Of a stretch of 64,000 nt of DNA, positions 9,304 to 17,612 are shown in pieces; the stretch's first letter is position 1; each line of letters opens with the position of its first letter. Origin of the DNA: Micromonospora sp. HK10 (GTDB lineage: Bacteria > Actinomycetota > Actinomycetes > Mycobacteriales > Micromonosporaceae); assembly GCF_000982955.1 (NCBI RefSeq), contig NZ_KQ058825.1:37790-101789 (forward strand), read 5' to 3'. The notes under the pieces are model-generated. The model was given only the letters and a program-made list of their open reading frames with translations, had not been told where the DNA came from and did no database searches. The translations under genes were made by a program, and so were the position numbers.

Positions 9304-9458
9304 GTGCCGCATCCCGCTCCCGGGTGCCCGGCGCCGGTGCGGGCCCGGGGCTGGTTCACCCGGACCAGCTCACCCGAACCGGGCGAGGTTGACGCCGGGT
9401 CCGGCGGGGACCCCTTCTCCGACGTCGAACGCCGCGGCTCGCGGGAGGAGTGGACCCG

Positions 9459-9830
9459 ATGGTGGACGCGACCACGAGGTTCTTCGAGGAGATGGACCGG
9501 CGGGGGTACGAGCCCCTGCTGGCGAAGACCGCCGGCACCATGCGGTTCGACCTGCACGAGGGGGCGCACACGACGCACTGGCTGCTGGAGATCGATCGGG
9601 GCAAGCTCCGGGTCCGGCAGCAGGACCAGGAGGCGGACACGGTGGTGGGCGCCGATCCGCGGCTCTTCGGCGAACTGGTCAGCGGTGAGGAGAACGCCAT
9701 CGCCGCGCTGCTGCGCGGGGACATGACCGTCACCGGCGACCTGCGCCTGGTGCTCCAGGTCGAGCGGCTCTTTCCCGGCCCGCCGGACTCCCAGGGTCCG
9801 CACCACGCGTTCCGAGAGGAGGCCCGCTGA
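9459..9830 (+). CDS. SCP2 sterol-binding-domain-like protein
   Basis: A 123-residue single-domain protein. The pattern GTMRFDLHEGAHTTHWLLEI, then KLRVRQQDQEADTVVGADPRLF, then AALLRGDMTVTGDLRLVLQVERLF matches the SCP2-like lipid-binding fold. Chosen start ATG 9459 lies 9 nt after GGAGG (9444-9449); an in-frame GTG at 9450 is too close to that site. Its stop overlaps the start of the debranching-enzyme gene by one base (TGATGG). The lipid or cofactor bound is not evident, and the coupling to a glycosidase gene is unexplained. Confidence 0.75.
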   Translation: MVDATTRFFEEMDRRGYEPLLAKTAGTMRFDLHEGAHTTHWLLEIDRGKLRVRQQDQEADTVVGADPRLFGELVSGEENAIAALLRGDMTVTGDLRLVLQVERLFPGPPDSQGPHHAFREEAR

Positions 9831-11890
9831 TGGCGGACACGAATACGATCCGGATCCTCGACGGCAACACCTTCGTGGTCTCCGAGGACACCGGCGACAT
9901 CGAGGCCACCCCCACCGAGCCGACCGGGCTCTTCTCCATCGACACCCGCTTCCTGTCCAAGTGGGTGCTGACGGTCAACGGTGAACGGCTCAACGCCCTC
10001 TCCTACGACGACCTCCAGTACTACGAGGCGCGCTTCTTCCTGGTGCCCGGCCTGGCCACCCACTACGTGGACGCCAAGCTGTCGATCATCCGGGAGCGGG
10101 CCGTCGGGGGCAGCTTCCGCGAGCGGTTGACCATCCTCAACCACGACGAGAAGCCGGTCGAGCTGGAGATCCGGATGGACGCGGCCTCCGACTTCGCCGA
10201 CCTCTTCGAGGTCAAGGACGAGATCCTCAACAAGAAGGGCGAGATCTACAGCCAGGCCGAGCCGGACAAGCTGCGGCTGGGCTACCGGCGCGGCAACTTC
10301 AAGCGGGAAACCGTCATCTCGTCGTCCGAGCCGGCCCGGTACGACCGCAACGGCTTCGCGTACAGCATCCGGCTGGAGCCCAACGAGCAGTGGGACACCG
10401 CCATCGACGTGCAGACGTTCGCCGTCGGGCCGGGTGGCCGGGACCTGCGGATGGGGCTGCGGGCGCACGGCGGCGAACGGTCGGCGCTCCAGCACGACCT
10501 GGAGGAGTGGATCCGCCGGGCACCGAAGGTGAACACCGAGCACGTCGAGCTGGGCTCGACGTACCGGCGCAGCCTGATCGACCTGGCGGCGCTGCGCTTC
10601 TCGCCGCTCTCCCTCGGCGGCCAGACCCTCCCCGCCGCCGGCCTGCCCTGGTTCATGACCATGTTCGGCCGGGACAGCATCCTCACCTGCCTGCAGGTGC
10701 TGCCGTTCACGCCCGACCTGTCCAAGACCACGCTGCGCGTCCTCGGCGCCCTCCAGGGCACCCGGTTCGACGACTTCCGGGAGGAGGACCCGGGCCGGAT
10801 CCTGCACGAGATGCGCTACGGGGAGACGGCCGCCTTCGAGGAACAGCCGCACTCGCCGTACTACGGCTCGGTGGACGCCACGCCGCTGTTCGTGGTGCTG
10901 CTCGACGAGTACGAGAAGTGGACCGGGGACGCCGCGCTGGTCAAGGAGTTGGAGCAGGAGTGCCGGGCCGCGCTGCGCTGGATGGACACCTACGCCGACC
11001 TGCTCGGCAACGGCTACATCTGGTACGAGCGCCGCAACACCGACACCGGCCTGGAGAACCAGTGCTGGAAGGACTCCTGGGACTCGATCTCGTACGCCGA
11101 CGGCACGCTGCCGCCCTTCCCGCGCGCCACCTGTGAGGTGCAGGGGTACGCGTACGACGCGAAGATGCGCGCCGCCCGGCTGGCCCGGGAGTTCTGGGGC
11201 GACCCGGCGTACGCCGAGCAGCTGGAGCGGGAGGCGGCGGCGCTCAAGGAGCGGTTCAACCGCGACTGGTGGGTCGCCGACCACGGCTACTACGCCCTGG
11301 CGCTGGACCCGGACGGCCGGCAGTGCGACGTGCTCAGCTCCAACATCGGGCACCTGCTCTGGAGCGGGATCGTGGACGACGATCGGGCCGGCCAGATCGC
11401 CGAGCACCTGGTGGGGCCCCGGCTCTGGTCCGGCTGGGGGGTACGGACGCTGGCCGAGGGCGAGATCCGCTACAACCCGATCGGCTACCACAACGGCACG
11501 ATCTGGCCGTTCGACAACTCCTTCATCGCCTGGGGGCTGCGCCGGTACGGCTTCGCCGAGGAGGCGGCCCAGGTCGCCAGCGGCATCCTGGACGCGGCGC
11601 GGTACTTCGACGGCCGGCTGCCGGAGGCGTTCGGCGGCTACCAGCGGGAGCTGACGAAGTTCCCCGTCGAGTACCCGACGGCGTGCAGCCCGCAGGCCTG
11701 GTCGACGGGGACGCCGCTGCTGCTGCTGCGGACCATGCTGGGGCTGGAGCCGCACGAGGGGCACCTGGCCGTCGACCCGCGGCTGCCCATCGGCATGGGA
11801 CGGATCGAGGTGCTGGACATCCCGGGCCGGTGGGGCCGGGTGGACGCCTTCGCGCGGGGCCGGCTGGAGCTGGACAAGCTCGACGGCTGA
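9830..11890 (+). CDS. Glycogen-debranching-type amylo-alpha-1,6-glucosidase
   Basis: A 686-residue cytosolic protein with two parts. Residues 1-210 form the N-terminal debranching-enzyme domain (IRILDGNTFVVSEDTGDIEA, then GLFSIDTRFLSKW). Residues 240-686 form an (alpha/alpha)6 barrel, with LPWFMTMFGRDSILTCLQ, RYGETAAFEEQPHSPYYGSV and GYHNGTIWPFDNSF as typical barrel motifs. Probably hydrolyses alpha-1,6 or related glycosidic linkages of storage polysaccharide; the exact substrate is unproven in these bacterial homologues. It is translationally coupled to the SCP2-like gene. Confidence 0.88.
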   Translation: MADTNTIRILDGNTFVVSEDTGDIEATPTEPTGLFSIDTRFLSKWVLTVNGERLNALSYDDLQYYEARFFLVPGLATHYVDAKLSIIRERAVGGSFRERLTILNHDEKPVELEIRMDAASDFADLFEVKDEILNKKGEIYSQAEPDKLRLGYRRGNFKRETVISSSEPARYDRNGFAYSIRLEPNEQWDTAIDVQTFAVGPGGRDLRMGLRAHGGERSALQHDLEEWIRRAPKVNTEHVELGSTYRRSLIDLAALRFSPLSLGGQTLPAAGLPWFMTMFGRDSILTCLQVLPFTPDLSKTTLRVLGALQGTRFDDFREEDPGRILHEMRYGETAAFEEQPHSPYYGSVDATPLFVVLLDEYEKWTGDAALVKELEQECRAALRWMDTYADLLGNGYIWYERRNTDTGLENQCWKDSWDSISYADGTLPPFPRATCEVQGYAYDAKMRAARLAREFWGDPAYAEQLEREAAALKERFNRDWWVADHGYYALALDPDGRQCDVLSSNIGHLLWSGIVDDDRAGQIAEHLVGPRLWSGWGVRTLAEGEIRYNPIGYHNGTIWPFDNSFIAWGLRRYGFAEEAAQVASGILDAARYFDGRLPEAFGGYQRELTKFPVEYPTACSPQAWSTGTPLLLLRTMLGLEPHEGHLAVDPRLPIGMGRIEVLDIPGRWGRVDAFARGRLELDKLDG

Positions 11891-11993
11891 CCCGGCCGGC
11901 CGGTCGCGACGTGCCGCTGGTCCTGGGCCGCCGCTGGCCGTTGGGGTGCCGCCGGTCCCGAGGTGCCGCCGCGCCGGTGGTGTCCCGGCGCCG

Positions 11994-12377
11994 TCAGTCC
12001 ACCGGTCGTGGGTCCGGCTCGTTGCGCGGGATCAGGCAGAACTCGTTGCCCTCCGGGTCGGCCAGTACGGTCCAGCGGGGCAGCTCGCGGATCACGGTGG
12101 CGCCCGCCTCCAGCACGGCGGCCCGCTCCTCGGCGTCGCCGACCAGGTCGAGGTGGATCCGGCCCGGGCCGGGCAGCTGCGCGGCGGGCGTGAGCCAGAC
12201 GTCCGGGCGGCGCCCGCCGGGGTCGCGCAGCAGCACCGCCTCGTCCGGGCCGAGGGAACGCTCGGCGAGCTTCACCCGGTCCTCGTCGGCCACGGGCAGG
12301 CCGGTGACCACGCTCCAGAACGGGGCGAGCAGGTAGGGATCACGGCAGTGGATCACGATCGAGGCGAGCTCGGGCAT
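11994..12377 (-). CDS. VOC (glyoxalase/bleomycin-resistance fold) family protein
   Basis: A 127-residue single VOC domain: ASIVIHCRDPYLLAPFW at the N-terminus, GRIHLDLVGDAEERAA in the middle, and WTVLADPEGNEFCLIP at the end, the usual metal- or ligand-binding beta-alpha-beta layout. The reaction is unknown, and such proteins range from dioxygenases to antibiotic-binding proteins. The ATG at 12377 is 7 nt downstream of a TACGGT box on the minus strand, so it is probably leaderless; a GTG at 12386 is less likely. Divergent from the acyltransferase gene. Confidence 0.88.
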   Translation of the reverse strand: MPELASIVIHCRDPYLLAPFWSVVTGLPVADEDRVKLAERSLGPDEAVLLRDPGGRRPDVWLTPAAQLPGPGRIHLDLVGDAEERAAVLEAGATVIRELPRWTVLADPEGNEFCLIPRNEPDPRPVD

Positions 12378-12475
12378 GCCTTGCACCGTAGTCGGGCCCG
12401 CCGGCCCGAAGGACGGTGTCGAGGAACGCAGCTCGTGCCTACGGTCCCGTAACCTACTCGGGGTAAAGTTGGTGG

Positions 12476-13228
12476 ATGTCGGAACTCGTGTACCCGCCCG
12501 TGATCACCGCCGCCAAGACGATGTTCCGGATCCTGGACCTGCGCCTGGACGTGCGGGGCAGCCACCACGTGCCGCGCACCGGCGGTGCCGTGCTGGCCAG
12601 CAACCACGTCAGCTACCTGGACTTCATCTTCTGCGGGTACGGCGCGCACGAGTCCCGCCGGTTGGTCCGCTTCATGGCCAAGGACGCCGTCTTCCGGCAC
12701 AAGATCTCCGGTCCGCTGATGCGCGGCATGAAGCACATCCCGGTGAACCGGTCGGCCGGCGCCGGTTCGTACGCCACGGCGGTCAGCGCGCTGCGCCGGG
12801 GCGAGGTGGTCGGCGTCTTCCCCGAGGCGACCATCAGCCGCTCCTTCACCGTCAAGGACCTCAAGAACGGGGCGGCCCGGATGGCCCAGGAGGCCGGCGT
12901 GCCGCTGCTGCCGGTCGCGCTCTGGGGCACCCAGCGGCTCTGGACCAAGGGCCGGCCGCGCACCCTGACCCGGCGGCACACCCCGATCACCATCCTGGTC
13001 GGCGAGCCGATGGACCCGGCCGAGCACCCGGACGCGAACGCCATGACCGCCGCGCTGCGCGCCCGGCTCACCGCGCTGGTCGACCAGGCGCAGCGGGACT
13101 ACCCGGAGCAGCCGGCCGGCCCCGACGACGCCTGGTGGCAGCCGGCCCACCTGGGCGGCACCGCGCCCACCCCCGAGCAGGCCGCCGAGCTGGACCGGGC
13201 GGGCCGCCGCACGTCCAGCGCCTCCTGA
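12476..13228 (+). CDS. Lysophospholipid acyltransferase (PlsC-like)
   Basis: A 250-residue 1-acylglycerol-3-phosphate acyltransferase-type protein. The catalytic motif NHVSYLD is near residue 42 (family NHxxxxD), motif II appears around SGPLMRGMKHIPVNR, and motif III is VFPEATISRSF (FPEG-type) near residue 122. Probably transfers an acyl chain to lysophosphatidate in phospholipid synthesis at the inner membrane face. A TTGGTGG site precedes the ATG. The glycine of FPEG is replaced by alanine, as seen in some actinobacterial members. The C-terminal tail is variable. Confidence 0.9.
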   Translation: MSELVYPPVITAAKTMFRILDLRLDVRGSHHVPRTGGAVLASNHVSYLDFIFCGYGAHESRRLVRFMAKDAVFRHKISGPLMRGMKHIPVNRSAGAGSYATAVSALRRGEVVGVFPEATISRSFTVKDLKNGAARMAQEAGVPLLPVALWGTQRLWTKGRPRTLTRRHTPITILVGEPMDPAEHPDANAMTAALRARLTALVDQAQRDYPEQPAGPDDAWWQPAHLGGTAPTPEQAAELDRAGRRTSSAS

Positions 13229-13304
13229 CGGTCGACTCCTACCCCCGCGACCGGTCCGGCGCGGGGTCGGCAGAGCCCGAGTCTGGCCGGGCCGAGCGGG
13301 CAGG

Positions 13305-14111
13305 TCAGCAGGCCGAACCGGGACGGTCCCGGGCCGGGGACTCCGGGCGGGCCCAGGCCGGCGACTCCTGCGCCGTCGGGCGGTAGTAGTCGTCCCGGGA
13401 CAGGAACTCCACCGGCAGTGCCCCGGGCAGGGTGACCGTGCCGCGGGCCGGCCCGGCCGCGTCCACCCGGCTCAGCAGGGCGTCCCGCTCCTGCCGGGAG
13501 AGGTCCACCAGTTCGGCGTGCACCAGCCGGAACGTGGCCACCGCGCGGCGTACCTGCCGGAAGAGCGGGCCGATCTGGGCCACCGGGCCGGTGAGTGCCA
13601 GCGCCGGCTGCCGGATCGTCCGCAGCGCGTCGCACACCACCAGCAGCTCGACCCCGCCGTCCGGGCCGTCGACCAGCTCCAGCCGGGACGGCCACTGCCA
13701 GCGGATCTGCCCGCTGACCAGGCGGGACAGCCGGGCCGGGCGCCGGTGCCGGGCCCCCGTCCGGCCGCCCCGCCCGGGGACCAGGGACAGCTCCGACCCG
13801 GAGCAGACGTACGCCAGGCGCCGGTCCGTCACGGTGACGGTGGCCGGCGACGGGAGGCGCCAGACGCGGGTGCGCTCGGTCGGCCCGAGCAGGTGCCCGG
13901 TCACCCGCAGTTGGTGTTGCCCCAGCACCCGTTCGCCCGGCTCGGGGACGAGCGTGTAGCGGCGGTCGAGCACGGGACGGGCCGGCTCGTCGTCCGCGTC
14001 GAAGCGGTGCGGGCCGATGAAGAAGGGAGCGGCGTCCTCCAGCACGGTCACGACCTCCCCGGAGTCTGTCGGCGGTACGTCAAGCGTCGCCCAGCCGACA
14101 GCCGCTGTCAT
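13305..14111 (-). CDS. Conserved hypothetical protein (268 aa)
   Basis: A 268-residue protein of unknown function. It has a beta-rich N-terminal part (YTLVPEPGERVLGQHQLRVT, then TVTVTDRRLAYVC), which resembles a PH-like or short Ig-like beta-barrel of the type that displays a quantity 'tdrRlay', and a helical C-terminal part (IGPLFRQVRRAVATFRLVHA). No catalytic motif is visible. It starts 8 nt downstream of the response-regulator stop codon on the same strand, so it is likely the last gene of that two-component operon. Confidence 0.6.
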   Translation of the reverse strand: MTAAVGWATLDVPPTDSGEVVTVLEDAAPFFIGPHRFDADDEPARPVLDRRYTLVPEPGERVLGQHQLRVTGHLLGPTERTRVWRLPSPATVTVTDRRLAYVCSGSELSLVPGRGGRTGARHRRPARLSRLVSGQIRWQWPSRLELVDGPDGGVELLVVCDALRTIRQPALALTGPVAQIGPLFRQVRRAVATFRLVHAELVDLSRQERDALLSRVDAAGPARGTVTLPGALPVEFLSRDDYYRPTAQESPAWARPESPARDRPGSAC

Positions 14112-14119
14112 GACACCCG

Positions 14120-14836
14120 TTAGGGGGTCGGCCGGTCGGTCTGCGCGTGTGACCGGTAGATGCCGATCTCCTCCGGCCGGACGAGCCCGTCCTCGATCGC
14201 CCGGGCGAGCAGGGCGGCCTTCGTGGCGGCCGGTCGGCCCGCCCGGGTGTACTTGATCCGAGCCCGGTCGACGTACTGCTTCACGGTGTGCTCGCTGATC
14301 CGCATCCGGCGCGCCACCGACGCCTTCGACATCGACTGGAACCAGAGCAGCAGCGCCTCGCGTTCCTTGTCGGACAGCGCCGGCCGGTCCGGCCGGGGGT
14401 CACCGACCATCGCGCCGGCCAGCGTCGGCGGCACGTACGGGCGGTCGGTCGCGGCGGCCAGCACGGTCGCCACGCAGTGCTCGCGCCCCTCGTGCTTGGC
14501 CAGGAAGGCGGCCGCGCCGGCGTCCAGCGCGGCGAGCATGGTCTCCGGGTCGCCGTGTTCGGAGTAGACCACCACCCGCCACCCGGCGGCGCTCAGCTCG
14601 GCCAGCTTGTCGAGCACCATCCGCCCGTGCAGCCGCAGGTCGAGCAGGACCACGTCGGCCTCCGGGGCGGCCCGCAGCACCACGTCCGGATCGTCGCCGG
14701 TGGCCAGCACCCGCAGCCGCGGCTCACTCGCCAGCCAGGCCCGCACCCCGTCGATCACCACCGGATGGTCGTCCACGATGGCCACCCCGATCGGCCGTCC
14801 GCCGGTCACGTCCTCCGCCACCGCGTCTGCGTCCAT
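14120..14836 (-). CDS. LuxR/NarL-family response regulator
   Basis: A 238-residue regulator. Receiver domain, residues 15-130: VAIVDDHPVVIDGVRAW acidic pocket, phospho-acceptor Asp66 in VVLLDLRLHG, and a switch Ser/Thr in VVVYSEHGD. LuxR HTH, residues 160-215: ALSDKEREALLLWFQSMSKA, then RRMRISEHTVKQYVDRAR. The lysine of the receiver is present in AFLAKHEGR. The start overlaps the 3' end of the upstream kinase-like gene by 31 bases. Likely a transcription factor activated by the NarL-type kinase encoded at 16169-17347. Its targets are unknown. Confidence 0.93.
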   Translation of the reverse strand: MDADAVAEDVTGGRPIGVAIVDDHPVVIDGVRAWLASEPRLRVLATGDDPDVVLRAAPEADVVLLDLRLHGRMVLDKLAELSAAGWRVVVYSEHGDPETMLAALDAGAAAFLAKHEGREHCVATVLAAATDRPYVPPTLAGAMVGDPRPDRPALSDKEREALLLWFQSMSKASVARRMRISEHTVKQYVDRARIKYTRAGRPAATKAALLARAIEDGLVRPEEIGIYRSHAQTDRPTP

Positions 14837-16179
14837 CTGATCTCCCCGTCCCGCTCGTGCACGTGTTCCACCGGACCGCCACCGTCCGGCTCGGGTGGGT
14901 CGCCGGCCGTGACCTGGCCGCCGCGCCGGCAGGCGGCGCTCGGGGCCGGTCGCGGGCCGTCGGCCGGTGGGTCGTCCCGCCGGCCGGTGCCGTCCCGGGG
15001 CGGATCGAGGCCGATCGGGTCGGGGCCGTCGTGGTCGGGGGTGACCAGGCTGACCACCACCTCGTCCGGGCCGGCCAGGACGGTGATCCGGGCCCAGTCC
15101 CGCGCGGCGGCCAGCGCCGCGGTGAGCGGGTCGGCCAGCCGCCGGCGTACCTCGACGGGCAGCTCGGGCGGGGCGCCGACGGCGATCAGCTCGATCGGCA
15201 GGCCGTTGCGTTCGGCCAGGTCGGCGGCGGCCCGCAACTCGTGCAGCAGCGGGTCCGGCACGTCGTCGGCCTCGGCGATCAGCCGGCGCAGCCGGGCCGC
15301 GGCGAGCACGCACCGGCGGCGTACCTCCGGATCGGCCGGGTCGGCGTCGCCGGCCGCGAGGGCGGCCAGCACCTCCTCGGCGGTGCCACTGACCAGGGCG
15401 AGCCGGGCCTGCCGTTCCTGGCGGGCCTGTTCCGCCGCGACCCGTTCCGCCGCCACCGCGCCGGCCGCCGCCGCGGTACGGGTCCGGTCCCGGGCCAGCG
15501 CGGCGAGCGCCGCCGCGCCGGCGAAGACCGCCACCGGCAGCGAGGAGGTGCCGTAGACGTACATCGCGTAGCGGGTCAGGTCGGCCGGGGCGGTGGCGCC
15601 GTGGGTGAGCACCGCGCCGAGGGCGATCGACGCGTGCGCGCCGAGCAGCATGAGCAGCCAGCCCACCGGCCGCCGCCAGAGCACCAGCAGGAAGAACCAG
15701 GCGAGCCCGCTCCACACCCAGTTCGCCGGGGTGAACAGGACGGCCTTGCCGGCCGCTGCGAAGACCACGGCGTCGACCACCAGCAGCGCCACGGCGAGCC
15801 GCCGGGCCGGGGGCGGGCCGCCGCGCAGCAGGCGTACGCCGGTCGCCACGCCGACCCCGGCGGTGACCAGCCAGCCGGCCCCGACCAGCACCGGGGCGGC
15901 CATCCGCTGCCACGCGCCGAGCACCGCGGGCAGGCTGATGGCCAGATGCCAGGCCAGCGCGATGGTGACCGCGGCGATCCGGGCACCCCGGTCGGAGGCG
16001 TCGGCGGCGGCGCTGGCCACCGTCGCGGCCTCGGGCCGGGCGGCCGGCACCGCGCCCGGCGCGGACCCCCGGGACCGCGGGACGGCCCGGCGGGCCGCGC
16101 CGGCGGGGACCGGTTCCGCCGCCACCGCACCGGCCGCCGCGACGGCCGGGGGCAGCGCCGTACCGGATTCAGTGGCCAC
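14806..16179 (-). CDS. Membrane kinase-like partner without H-box or N-box
   Basis: A 457-residue protein with an Ala-rich N-terminus and five to six hydrophobic helices (about residues 70-240, for example AWHLAISLPAVLGAW and WFFLLVLWRRPVGWLLMLLG). These are followed by a coiled stretch (AAERVAAEQARQERQARL) and a C-terminal domain that aligns in layout to a dimerisation/ATPase module. The phosphorylatable His is not in a DLHD-type context, and the N and G boxes cannot be found; only EVVVSLVTPDHDGPDP recalls the G1 box. It sits between a true kinase and its regulator, with overlaps of 11 and 31 bases. Likely a pseudokinase sensor or modulator. Confidence 0.6.
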   Translation of the reverse strand: MATESGTALPPAVAAAGAVAAEPVPAGAARRAVPRSRGSAPGAVPAARPEAATVASAAADASDRGARIAAVTIALAWHLAISLPAVLGAWQRMAAPVLVGAGWLVTAGVGVATGVRLLRGGPPPARRLAVALLVVDAVVFAAAGKAVLFTPANWVWSGLAWFFLLVLWRRPVGWLLMLLGAHASIALGAVLTHGATAPADLTRYAMYVYGTSSLPVAVFAGAAALAALARDRTRTAAAAGAVAAERVAAEQARQERQARLALVSGTAEEVLAALAAGDADPADPEVRRRCVLAAARLRRLIAEADDVPDPLLHELRAAADLAERNGLPIELIAVGAPPELPVEVRRRLADPLTAALAAARDWARITVLAGPDEVVVSLVTPDHDGPDPIGLDPPRDGTGRRDDPPADGPRPAPSAACRRGGQVTAGDPPEPDGGGPVEHVHERDGEIRWTQTRWRRT

Positions 16180-17347
16180 CGGACCACTCCAGCCGGATGC
16201 GGGTGCCGGCGCCAGGGGCGGAAGTCACCACGGCGCGGCCACCGACCGTGGACATCCGGCCGTGGATCGACTCGCGCAGGCCGTACCGGTGGGCGGGGAC
16301 GGTGGCCGGGTCGAAGCCCGGCCCCTCGTCGACCACTTCGACCACGACGGTCCCCGCGATCCGGTCCAGGCGCAGCGCGGCGGGCGCGCCCGCCGCGTGC
16401 CGCGCCACGTTGGCGAGGGCGGCGGCCGCGCTGTCGGCGAGCGCGTCGGCGACCACGGCCGGCACCGTGCACGGCACCAGCGTCGCGGTGACCGGCAGCT
16501 CGGGCAGCCGGGCGAGGACCGCGCGCAGCCGCTCGTCCAGGGCCGTCGCGCCACCGGCCGGCGCGGATCGGGCGTCGGCCAGGGCGGTGAGACTGCGCAG
16601 GTCGGCGGCGCACCGCTCGCGCAGCCGGGCCGACGGGCCGGCCACCGCGCCGAGCCCGACCATGGTCAGCGTGCTGAGCACCGTGTCGTGCAGGTCCCGG
16701 TTCTGCCGCCGCTCCGCCTCCCGGGCGGTGCGGGCCACCACCGCGTCGCGGGCCAGCCGCTGGTAGTCGGCGAAGGCGGCGTCGGCGCGGCCGAGCCAAC
16801 GCCGCATCACCGCGGTCATCACGGCCGTGCAGGCGGTCTGCACCAGCAGGGTGGCCGCGTGCGCGCGGGCCTCCGCCGGGTTCCCGGCGGCGGTCGCGCC
16901 GGTGACGTAACCGGCGGTCACCAGCAGCCCGGCCGGCACCGACCAGCGGGCGGGCGCGGTGGCCTGGGCGTTGATCACCGTGGTGCTGGCCAGCACCGCG
17001 ATCCAGCTTCCCTCGCCGGGCAGCACCTCCGGCGCGACCAGCCACGGCATCGCCAACCCGGCGGCGGTGGTGAGCGCGACGTCCCCGGCCACCAGCGCGC
17101 CACCGATGCCGTGCCGGAACGCGCGGACCGCGTACCAGACGGACCAGGCGGTCAGCGCGGCGACCGCCGGGAGCAGCAGCGCGACCCGGACCGGCGGGCT
17201 GCTCACCGCGAGGGCCGCCACGCCGCCGGCCAGCCCGCAGGTCAGCCGCAACAGCGCCGGCAGGGTGGTGAAGATCAGCGTGAACGCGCCGCCGGCCGGC
17301 CGGTCCAGCGGAGTCGGCGGCGAGGTCGTGGCGGCTACGACCGGCAT
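16169..17347 (-). CDS. Sensor histidine kinase, NarL type
   Basis: A 392-residue membrane kinase. Five to six hydrophobic segments occupy residues 20-185. The HisKA_3 H-box is RDLHDTVLSTLTMV with His220, and the HATPase domain shows DSAAAALANVARHA (N-box), VVEVVDEGPGFDP (G1) and GAGTRIRLEW (G2). It presumably autophosphorylates and passes phosphate to the regulator at 14120-14836. The start ATG at 17347 is preferred over an upstream frame because it follows a purine-rich GGACACTCCCCCG region. It is the first gene of a four-gene minus-strand operon; a candidate promoter lies at 17408-17437. Confidence 0.9.
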   Translation of the reverse strand: MPVVAATTSPPTPLDRPAGGAFTLIFTTLPALLRLTCGLAGGVAALAVSSPPVRVALLLPAVAALTAWSVWYAVRAFRHGIGGALVAGDVALTTAAGLAMPWLVAPEVLPGEGSWIAVLASTTVINAQATAPARWSVPAGLLVTAGYVTGATAAGNPAEARAHAATLLVQTACTAVMTAVMRRWLGRADAAFADYQRLARDAVVARTAREAERRQNRDLHDTVLSTLTMVGLGAVAGPSARLRERCAADLRSLTALADARSAPAGGATALDERLRAVLARLPELPVTATLVPCTVPAVVADALADSAAAALANVARHAAGAPAALRLDRIAGTVVVEVVDEGPGFDPATVPAHRYGLRESIHGRMSTVGGRAVVTSAPGAGTRIRLEWSGGH

Positions 17348-17407
17348 CGGGGGAGTGTCCTTCCGGCAGCGACCCGGTCGGGTCCGCACGGCCTAGATCG
17401 ACGACGG

Positions 17408-17437
17408 AGAATAGCATGTCGACCTACAGCCGGTCAC
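17408..17437 (-). promoter_or_regulatory. Candidate promoter of the two-component operon
   Basis: On the minus strand, GTGACC (17437-17432) and TATTCT (17413-17408) are separated by 18 bases, about 60 nt upstream of the kinase start. The -10 lies in one of the few AT-rich stretches here. The remaining 17438-17612 holds no gene that I can support. Confidence 0.35.
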
Positions 17438-17612
17438 CCACCGTACGCGGCGCGTCGCTGCGCAGAGCCCGTACCTGGCGGAACGGCGCCAGCACCTGCT
17501 CCGGACGGTCGACGTTCGCCCGTCGACGGTCGCCGAGCCCGGCCGACGGAGCACGTCGTCTCCGGCCGGCCGGGCTCCGGGCCGGGCCGGCCCGCCACCG
17601 CGTGGCGCCGGA

